Below are positions 59,085-64,000 of a DNA stretch of 64,000 nucleotides, in pieces. The stretch comes from JAZMZS01 sp045120955 (GTDB taxonomy: Bacteria > Bacillota > Clostridia > Oscillospirales > CAG-272). Where the stretch lies: contig JBGVFH010000072.1 in assembly GCA_045120955.1 (NCBI GenBank), positions 33,312 to 97,311 of the forward strand, read 5' to 3'. The notes below the pieces were generated by a model that was not told the origin of the DNA, ran no database searches, and was given only the letters and a program-made list of their open reading frames with translations. Within the stretch, counting starts at the first letter, position 1. Every line of letters starts with the position of its first letter. The position numbers and the translations under genes are program-made.

Positions 59085-59597
59085 ATGAACTATAACAAGA
59101 CCCTTTTCGATGAGTTGATTCAGACCATTGTTCCGAACCTAAATGGGTGTGTCTGCCCGCCCTCCCTTCAAGACCCAGAAAAACAGTTTTATGCAAAAGA
59201 GTACACCGATAATCTCCTTGTAAGTCTCTTGCATAGCAACCGAGACGACTATAAGACACCTCAAAGAGCACTTGAAATTGCATTCTCTGCTGGGTTCTTC
59301 TGTCAGATGTTAGATACACTCTCCGAGCAGGAAAGCGAAGAGAAAACATCTTTTATTATCTCTATTTTACGGGGTAATGTATTTACGATGGGTGGTCGGA
59401 TGGTTGGTCTGCTTCTGAACTCTGATGCTGCGAGCATCAAGGCGGAGCACGACGATTTACAGCAACGAGCAACCGAGGCTTGCCAGTTTCTTACCTATCA
59501 GACCGTTCTGGACATGGCAGTGGAAGAACTATATACCATTTGCTTTGCTATGTTCCTTATCGGATGCTCGGTCAGCATCGACTATAAAATCAAGTAA
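59085..59597 (+). CDS. Hypothetical helical protein of the element
   Basis: The 170-residue product is almost wholly helical, with AFSAGFFCQMLDTLSEQESEEK and, near the C-terminus, AVEELYTICFAMFLIGCSVSI. No signal peptide or catalytic motif is seen. The ATG at 59085 follows GTAGGTG. It is a single gene closed by a terminator at 59602-59637. Confidence 0.7.
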   Translation: MNYNKTLFDELIQTIVPNLNGCVCPPSLQDPEKQFYAKEYTDNLLVSLLHSNRDDYKTPQRALEIAFSAGFFCQMLDTLSEQESEEKTSFIISILRGNVFTMGGRMVGLLLNSDAASIKAEHDDLQQRATEACQFLTYQTVLDMAVEELYTICFAMFLIGCSVSIDYKIK

Positions 59598-59601
59598 AAG
59601 A

Positions 59602-59637
59602 AAATGCCATCGAGCACGTTGTGCGCCGATGGCATTT
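59602..59637 (+). terminator. Terminator after the helical hypothetical gene
   Basis: AAATGCCATCG and CGATGGCATTT form an 11-bp stem with a 14-nt loop, followed by TCTC. Confidence 0.65.
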
Positions 59638-59751
59638 CTCATCCCACAAATTTTACATATAAAGAAGATTATAATGTAGGTAAAATCCCTTACCATAGAT
59701 AATAGTATATTGCTTATCATTAAAAATCAAGAAAATTGCCGTCCAACCGAC

Positions 59752-60111
59752 TTACTTTTTTGAAAATTCTTTCATAAGAATATTGAGTATTTCCTGCTGA
59801 CGGTCGGTAAGGCCTGCTCCTTTTGAAGAGTTATCTCTAAACTCAAAAACGATTGTTTGAAGCACCTGCTTCTGCTGTTCGGTAAGACCGTCAATAGAGA
59901 CCATTTCGTTTTTATCAATGCCCACAAGATAATCAAGAGAAACATTGAATATCACAGCAAAGTCCGTGAGAATGCTCAACGGAGGCATTTTTAGATTGTT
60001 CTCATAACTGCTTATAACAGACTTCGACCTGTCCACCCGTCTGCCCAACTGCTCTTGCGAGAGTTTATGCTTTTCTCGAAGTTCACGAAGTCTTAATCCG
60101 AAATCAAACAC
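59752..60111 (-). CDS. XRE-family HTH transcriptional regulator
   Basis: The 119-residue protein has a Cro/CI-type HTH at residues 5-60 (LRELREKHKLSQEQLGRRVDRSKSVISSYENN), then SLDYLVGI, a typical domain end, and a helical C-terminal part that may dimerise. It is divergent from the SLOG-family gene and probably represses it or itself. Confidence 0.92.
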   Translation of the reverse strand: MFDFGLRLRELREKHKLSQEQLGRRVDRSKSVISSYENNLKMPPLSILTDFAVIFNVSLDYLVGIDKNEMVSIDGLTEQQKQVLQTIVFEFRDNSSKGAGLTDRQQEILNILMKEFSKK

Positions 60112-60161
60112 GGTTTCACCTTCAATCCGTAAAGTTTTCTTATGGAATTATTTTAACCCAC

Positions 60162-60190
60162 TTGTGTTTTATAATCAGAAACTGTATAAT
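60162..60190 (+). promoter_or_regulatory. Promoter of the SLOG-family gene
   Basis: TTGTGT (60162-60167) and a perfect TATAAT (60185-60190) are 17 bp apart. The predicted transcription start (about 60197) falls on the ATG at 60195, which bears on the true start codon of the next gene. Confidence 0.65.
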
Positions 60191-60194
60191 ATAG

Positions 60195-60707
60195 ATGTTC
60201 TATTATCGAAAACTTATCCTGAAAGAAGGGTTTAAAATAGGAAACAAGATATGTACCTGCTTCGGTCATCGAGAGACTTATAAGGATTTTTCTCGGATTT
60301 TATCGGAGTTGCTTGAAGACTTAATCTTATCTCAAGGGGTTACGGAGTTTTGGACGGGTGGTATGGGAAACTTTGATGGAAGTTTCGCCTCTGCCGTTCG
60401 TGCTTTGAAACGGAAATACCCTGACATCAAACTCATTCTAATCAAACCTTATTTCTCCAATGAATTGAATACCAACAAAGAGTATTATGAGTTCACATAT
60501 GATGATGTGGTTATACCCGATGTGCTCGCTGGGGTTCATCCCAAATCTGCCATTACAAAGAGAAATCGGTGGATGGCCGAAAATAGCGATTTCGTCGTTA
60601 CCTATGTTTATCGGGATTTTGGGGGAGCATATGATGCCAAGAAGTATGCTCTGAAACTCGGTAAGACAGTGTTTGAAACTAACGATATGCTCACCGATAA
60701 AAGATGA
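60195..60707 (+). CDS. SLOG-family protein (DUF1273/YpsA-like)
   Basis: The product carries the SLOG nucleotide-sensor fold: KICTCFGHRETY near the start, FWTGGMGNFDGSFASAVRAL as the phosphate-binding Gly loop and ITKRNRWMAENSDFVVTY later, all typical of DUF1273/YpsA. Such proteins are proposed to bind nucleotide-derived ligands and some occur in defence loci. The only canonical start is the ATG at 60195, but it overlaps the predicted transcription start. AAGAAGGG at 60223-60230 would instead place an ATA start at 60237, giving the usual family N-terminus GNKICTCFGHRE. Confidence 0.82.
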   Translation: MFYYRKLILKEGFKIGNKICTCFGHRETYKDFSRILSELLEDLILSQGVTEFWTGGMGNFDGSFASAVRALKRKYPDIKLILIKPYFSNELNTNKEYYEFTYDDVVIPDVLAGVHPKSAITKRNRWMAENSDFVVTYVYRDFGGAYDAKKYALKLGKTVFETNDMLTDKR

Positions 60708-60717
60708 CAAAAAAGAA

Positions 60718-60754
60718 AAACGGCCGTGGTCAAGGGGCGACCACGGCTATTTTT
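60718..60754. terminator. Bidirectional terminator between the SLOG gene and the small RNA
   Basis: GCCGTGGTC (60723-60731) and GACCACGGC (60739-60747) form a 9-bp stem with T tracts on both sides (ATTTTTC on plus, TTTTTCTTTTTTG on minus). Confidence 0.8.
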
Positions 60755-60906
60755 CAGGCATTTTTTATACATAAAGAAGGAGGCAGGACGGACGAGATTG
60801 CTCGGTGTGCAACAATCTCATCCGCATCTGCCAAAACATATTTTTGCGGAGCACACCGAAACCATTTATTTTATAAAAAATATTAAGGAGGAAGATTGTC
60901 CTTCCT
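60718..60906 (-). ncRNA. Candidate pseudoknotted small RNA
   Basis: On the minus strand a promoter at 60913-60941 predicts a start near 60906, exactly where a hairpin AGGAAG/CTTCCT begins (60889-60906). Downstream lie three interlocking stems: GAGATTG/CAATCTC (60794-60800 with 60813-60819), TCCGCA/TGCGGA (60821-60826 with 60845-60850), and TCGGTGTGC in the first loop (60802-60810) pairing with GCACACCGA (60851-60859). The RNA would end at the strong terminator at 60718-60754. No supported protein frame lies here. Function unknown. Confidence 0.5.
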
Positions 60907-60912
60907 AAATAT

Positions 60913-60941
60913 AGAATATTTAATTGACAATAAAAAGTCAA
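60913..60941 (-). promoter_or_regulatory. Promoter of the candidate small RNA
   Basis: TTGACT (60936-60941) and TATTCT (60913-60918) are 17 bp apart on the minus strand. The -35 box is part of the dyad TTGAC-N8-GTCAA (60924-60941), a possible operator. Confidence 0.5.
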
Positions 60942-60973
60942 GAAAATGTTAACCATATTTCGTTAAAAACCCC

Positions 60974-61002
60974 TTTACATTATCCATTAAAGGTGATATA
61001 AT
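60974..61002 (+). promoter_or_regulatory. Promoter of the HTH-ImmA operon
   Basis: TTTACA (60974-60979) and TATAAT (60997-61002) are 17 bp apart. The predicted start near 61009 excludes the in-frame TTG at 61007 as start codon of the following gene. Confidence 0.75.
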
Positions 61003-61036
61003 AATTTTGTCGAAATATGAAAGGAGCACAGTTATC

Positions 61037-61432
61037 GTGGATGCTATTACTGAATTGATTAAGTCTGAAGTGAAGAAGCAGTATAAAAGTGTGCGACAGT
61101 TTTCCGAGAAAAGCGGCATTCCGTATAGTACATTGTCTAATGCCTTCTCAAAGGGTATAGGCGGCACTTCGTATGATACTGTACTAAAAATCTGCAAAAT
61201 GCTCAATTTGAAGCAGGTTTATGATGCCGACCTAACAATCTTTAATGATAAGTTCTTTGAAGTATGTAGTATGTTATCAGAATTAGATGAACGAGGTGTT
61301 CACACTGTTAAAACTGTGTTAACAGTAGAATATAACCGTTGCAAGAGCGATAAAGAAGAACCTGTTGTAAAAGCACATAACGGTCTCTCCTTTGCAGGCA
61401 AGTCTTTTCAGACTAACGGGGTGGAGAAATGA
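61037..61432 (+). CDS. XRE-like HTH regulator paired with an ImmA-type protease
   Basis: The 131-residue protein has an HTH of the Cro/CI type (VRQFSEKSGIPYSTLSNAFSKGIGG...YDTVLKICKMLNL) and a C-terminal tail of unknown role. The GTG at 61037 follows AAAGGAG with 10-bp spacing. Its stop overlaps the ImmA-like gene start by 4 bp. By analogy with ImmR-ImmA of ICEBs1 it would be a repressor inactivated by the downstream protease; here this is inferred from arrangement. Confidence 0.82.
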   Translation: MDAITELIKSEVKKQYKSVRQFSEKSGIPYSTLSNAFSKGIGGTSYDTVLKICKMLNLKQVYDADLTIFNDKFFEVCSMLSELDERGVHTVKTVLTVEYNRCKSDKEEPVVKAHNGLSFAGKSFQTNGVEK

Positions 61433-62103
61433 GAATCGAAACCCAAGCAAAAAGAAATGCCAAGGAGATACTGCTCCGATATGGCATTAGTAAACCAACA
61501 TTGGAAAATGTAATATTTATCATCGAGGAGCACGGATACGAACTGCTTGAATATAGCAGAAACGATACTTCTTCGGCGATTTATCAGGTAATACAAAAAC
61601 TCAATCTGCTACCTTATGCCCTTTCTGGAAAGGCATTTGCATATCGGAACAATGACACTAAGGTTGTTTTTGTTTGCGAGGAAATGAGTGCACCAGAGAA
61701 ATTGTATGCTCTCGCTCACGAACTTGGACACATTGTTTGCTACCATCTTGGAAACGGTATGACCGAGAACGAAGTGGAGCAGGAGTATATGGCAAATGAG
61801 TTTGCTCACTTTTTACTTAACCCGCCTGCGACCTTAAAAGTTTCGGTTTGGGTGAAAAACCATAAGAAAGCGACCATAATTTCAGCAATCAGTATCCTCT
61901 TGGCTATTGTGATGGTTGTAGTAGGAGTAAACATTGCCCAAAGTAAGACCTATTACAAAGAATACTACATCACCGAAGGTGGAGAAAAGTATCACGAGAA
62001 AGATTGCATTTTTGTAAAAGACAAGACAAATACACGACGGTTGACAGAAAAGGACTTTTACTCTGGCGAGTATGACCCGTGCCAAATCTGTCTTCCCGAC
62101 TAA
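61429..62103 (+). CDS. ImmA/IrrE-type metallopeptidase with membrane helix and Cys-rich outer domain
   Basis: The 224-residue protein has an ImmA/IrrE peptidase domain with the zinc motif HELGH at residues 97-101 and the later EQEYMANEFAHFLL block. Unlike usual ImmA it continues with one transmembrane helix (about 149-170, IISAISILLAIVMVVVGV) and a short domain with YHEKDC...DPCQICLPD. That motif resembles the YH-x3-C...PC-x2-C module found at the ends of some secreted nucleases. The protease side would face the cytoplasm and the Cys module the outside, suggesting a signal-sensing antirepressor. Confidence 0.85.
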   Translation: MRIETQAKRNAKEILLRYGISKPTLENVIFIIEEHGYELLEYSRNDTSSAIYQVIQKLNLLPYALSGKAFAYRNNDTKVVFVCEEMSAPEKLYALAHELGHIVCYHLGNGMTENEVEQEYMANEFAHFLLNPPATLKVSVWVKNHKKATIISAISILLAIVMVVVGVNIAQSKTYYKEYYITEGGEKYHEKDCIFVKDKTNTRRLTEKDFYSGEYDPCQICLPD

Positions 62104-62122
62104 AAGATACAGGGGGTAAAAT

Positions 62123-63553
62123 ATGAAGAGATTATTTGCGGTTACCCTAACACTCCTCTTGTTATTGGCAATGCCGTTTAACATTTCAGTTTTTGCAGCA
62201 TCCAATACATATGACCTGGATGAGTTAGAACTTCAAGTAACCATTCCTAATGGTTATTCGGTTATTACGAGAGACACACCCGCCAGCGACCCGATATTTA
62301 GCGATTTGGGCACAACGAAGTCTGCACTCATCAGCCAGTTTGAGAGCAGTAACATCTACCTGAATGCTATCTCTGACACATACAACGAAGAAGTTGTTGT
62401 TACGATGATGGAGAACAGTTTGACCAATTTTAGTTTATTAAGCGATACAACACTAAACACTCTTGCTTCTACACTGGTGAATCAGTACACCGACTACGGC
62501 ATCAATGTTTCAAAGTATGACATTTACCAGCACTCACAGGCAAAGTTTGTTAGGCTGTATTTCACAGACACGGGCAAGACCGTTCATGGACTGCAGTATT
62601 ACACCATCTACGATGGCAAGGCGATGAATTTCACAATGCGGTCTTATGAAGGTAGTCTTTCTTCCAGACAGGAAACGGCCATTAAGACTATTGTAGATAG
62701 CATCAAATATGACAAGGCACCTCCCGTCGCCGACCAAGGCGAAGACACCAACTCGTTCATTCACACCGATACGGACAGCGGTGTAACCTTTACTGTTCCT
62801 GCCAACTGGAAGCAGGAAGCATTTTCAAAAGACCGAGAGTTTATTGATGTTAAGTTCGTCTCTACCAAGGAAGACGGCTGCACAATGATTTATGGCAGTA
62901 CGGATATGTGGAGCCAGATGTCTGCATCTGATAGAGCGGGATATACTCGCTCCGACCTCAATAACTCTGCTTTTACAAAGTCCGATATCGCAGAAATGTA
63001 TAGTACAACTGCCGATAAAATCTCGACTGTTACATATAACGGAGTTGAATATTTTAAGGGTGAGACCAATTACACCTCTGATGCTTATGGTGTAGATATC
63101 ACCGTGAAAATGACCCAGTTGGTTTATATTGATAATGGCTGGATGTATATGTTCCAGTTCGGAGGAACGAGCACACACAAACTCTACTCTGATTTTGAGA
63201 GTTTGCTTAAAAGCGTGCAATATCCCACCGTTTCCAATGTGGGTGGTGTCGGTTCAACCAATAACACTACCTCAAACAACACGGACAATAATTCTGACGA
63301 CAGTTCTGGCATAATCGCCGTTGTAGTGCTGTTGGTGATTGTTGCGGTAATCGTAGTTGCTGTTATTGTTTCTCGCAAGAAGAATAACGACTCCGCAAAC
63401 TACACACCAATTTATAACACACCTACCCCTGAACCGACGAGTAAACCTGAACCCGTAATCTACTGTACAAAATGCGGTCAGGCACTACCGCTTGATAGCG
63501 ATTTCTGCCACAAGTGTGGTACCAAAGTATATAAGGAGGATAACTCTCAATGA
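62123..63553 (+). CDS. Secreted-domain membrane protein with cytoplasmic zinc ribbon
   Basis: The 476-residue protein has a signal peptide (LLLLLAMPFNISVFAAS), two related exterior domains (residues about 30-195 and 210-370, each ending in a 'F...L..SI' helix), an Asn/Ser-rich linker, a transmembrane helix (GIIAVVVLLVIVAVIVVAVIV) and a C-terminal zinc ribbon YCTKCGQALPLDSDFCHKCG. The exterior domains resemble PsbP/lipoprotein-like beta folds found in Firmicutes, without a catalytic motif. It starts 20 bp after the ImmA-like gene and overlaps the next by 4 bp. Confidence 0.8.
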   Translation: MKRLFAVTLTLLLLLAMPFNISVFAASNTYDLDELELQVTIPNGYSVITRDTPASDPIFSDLGTTKSALISQFESSNIYLNAISDTYNEEVVVTMMENSLTNFSLLSDTTLNTLASTLVNQYTDYGINVSKYDIYQHSQAKFVRLYFTDTGKTVHGLQYYTIYDGKAMNFTMRSYEGSLSSRQETAIKTIVDSIKYDKAPPVADQGEDTNSFIHTDTDSGVTFTVPANWKQEAFSKDREFIDVKFVSTKEDGCTMIYGSTDMWSQMSASDRAGYTRSDLNNSAFTKSDIAEMYSTTADKISTVTYNGVEYFKGETNYTSDAYGVDITVKMTQLVYIDNGWMYMFQFGGTSTHKLYSDFESLLKSVQYPTVSNVGGVGSTNNTTSNNTDNNSDDSSGIIAVVVLLVIVAVIVVAVIVSRKKNNDSANYTPIYNTPTPEPTSKPEPVIYCTKCGQALPLDSDFCHKCGTKVYKEDNSQ

Positions 63554-63888
63554 AAGTTTTAATTTGGATAGGATGTTTTTTTGTAGCGACTATACTCAAC
63601 ACAATATTGGGTTACGCAACTGGTATTAAGGTGGGTTATCTCATTTTCTATTTTGCAGTGTACTTTGTTGCTAAAAAATTGTGCAACAAATGGGACGAAC
63701 ATAAAGAAGCGAAAGCCGAAAAGAAAAAGGCAACCAAACAACAAAATATTGTTGTGGAAGAAAAAACAGTAGCCGAGGATGCTAACCAAGTTCGGTTTTG
63801 CCGCAAGTGTGGAGAAAAACTCCTTGATAACAGTCAGTTCTGTCGGAAGTGTGGAACGGCGATAAAAGTGGAGGAGCAAAATGGATAA
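63550..63888 (+). CDS. Small membrane protein with zinc ribbon
   Basis: The 112-residue protein has two hydrophobic helices in residues 1-45, a Lys/Glu-rich helix and a C-terminal zinc ribbon FCRKCGEKLLDNSQFCRKCG, nearly the same as that of the preceding protein. The start overlaps the upstream stop by 4 bp and follows AAGGAGG. The shared ribbon suggests the two proteins work together or share a partner. Function unknown. Confidence 0.78.
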   Translation: MKVLIWIGCFFVATILNTILGYATGIKVGYLIFYFAVYFVAKKLCNKWDEHKEAKAEKKKATKQQNIVVEEKTVAEDANQVRFCRKCGEKLLDNSQFCRKCGTAIKVEEQNG

Positions 63889-64000
63889 TATAAAGATGAA
63901 TAGACAACTCGGAACAAAATGGTTTACATTTTACACCAAAGTCAGACCTTGGCTTGCTTGTCTTACTGCCATTACTGTTATTGCAGATTTTATGCAATAT
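63881..64000 (+). CDS. Start of a further element gene (cut by the window end)
   Basis: Forty codons are seen, beginning MDNIKMNRQLGTKWFTFYTK and then hydrophobic (WLACLTAITVIADFMQ), so a membrane protein is likely. The ATG at 63881 follows GGAGG and overlaps the upstream gene by 8 bp, placing it in the same operon. Too little is present to name it. Confidence 0.7.
   Translation, partial: MDNIKMNRQLGTKWFTFYTKVRPWLACLTAITVIADFMQY

Larger units (their letters stand above)
52412..64000. mobile_element. Integrative element inserted at the 3' end of guaA (right end outside window)
   Basis: A tyrosine integrase with an excisionase-like partner, a DNA methyltransferase, an HTH/ImmA regulatory pair and many unknown small genes follow guaA without a housekeeping gene to the window end. 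The guaA 3' end is a known insertion hot spot for genomic islands. No relaxase or type IV secretion gene is seen before 64000, so conjugative, mobilisable or phage-like nature is undecided. The dispersed palindrome repeats of the chromosome are absent from this part. Confidence 0.8.

Noticed and set aside
60704..60908. Two 60-residue frames after the SLOG gene
   Set aside because: They run across a strong terminator hairpin and the pseudoknot stems and have no ribosome site.

Overview
The window looks like a chromosome segment of a spore-forming member of the class Clostridia, probably an Oscillospiraceae/Ruminococcaceae-like gut lineage. The evidence is a complete SpoIIE-type sporulation phosphatase, AGGAGG-type ribosome sites, sigma-A-type promoters with TTGACA and TATAAT/TAAAAT boxes, a WalJ-like/RlmH gene order and many secreted glycan-related proteins. 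The species cannot be named from the sequence alone.

Positions 1-14.8 kb hold a Pro/Thr-repeat lipoprotein cut by the left edge, a polar amino-acid ABC importer (ATPase, permease, binding lipoprotein), a methionine operon (metF, a separate MetH reactivation-domain protein, and a metH lacking that domain), and an AraC regulator next to a 1372-residue membrane-anchored GH43-like surface protein. Positions 14.9-16.7 kb hold a tRNA-Trp followed by an unusual unit: two arrays of short palindromes with the same architecture, one on each side of a four-helix-bundle (23S-IVS/Avd-like) gene and an AAA ATPase gene.

Positions 16.9-32.4 kb are mostly core functions: a DUF255 thioredoxin-domain protein, malic enzyme (bracketed by a 127-bp inverted repeat), a lipoprotein esterase, WalJ-like hydrolase, RlmH, a WG-repeat surface protein, MnmG, HtpG (with a His/Cys-rich linker), a TSCPD protein and a phosphohexomutase. 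A 31-codon gene with its own promoter and terminator lies between mnmG and htpG. Positions 32.4-52.4 kb hold a zur-znuACB zinc operon, an NSS transporter, a large lipoprotein, SpoIIE, an AraC/GH127-like pair, a P-loop kinase, a TldD/PmbA protease pair, a three-gene cluster of unknown function, a YfcE-like phosphodiesterase and a stand-alone ATP-pyrophosphatase subunit of GMP synthase. Dispersed intergenic repeats built around the palindrome GCGGGCAGTGCCCGC occur throughout the chromosomal part.

From about 52.41 kb to the right edge lies an integrative element inserted immediately after the intact 3' end of guaA. It carries a DNA methyltransferase, a tyrosine integrase with a small excisionase-like protein, a possible mobilisation protein, replication/regulation-type genes, a resolvase-like protein without an obvious catalytic serine, a SLOG-family protein, a probable pseudoknotted small RNA, and an operon with an HTH regulator, a membrane-anchored ImmA/IrrE protease fused to a Cys-rich outer domain, and membrane zinc-ribbon proteins. 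The right end of the element is outside the window, so its transfer genes, if any, are not seen. The strongest candidates for something undescribed are the twin palindrome arrays at 14.99-16.70 kb, the pseudoknotted RNA at 60.72-60.91 kb and the ImmA-membrane fusion operon at 61.0-64.0 kb. All family assignments are from recognised motifs, not from database searches.
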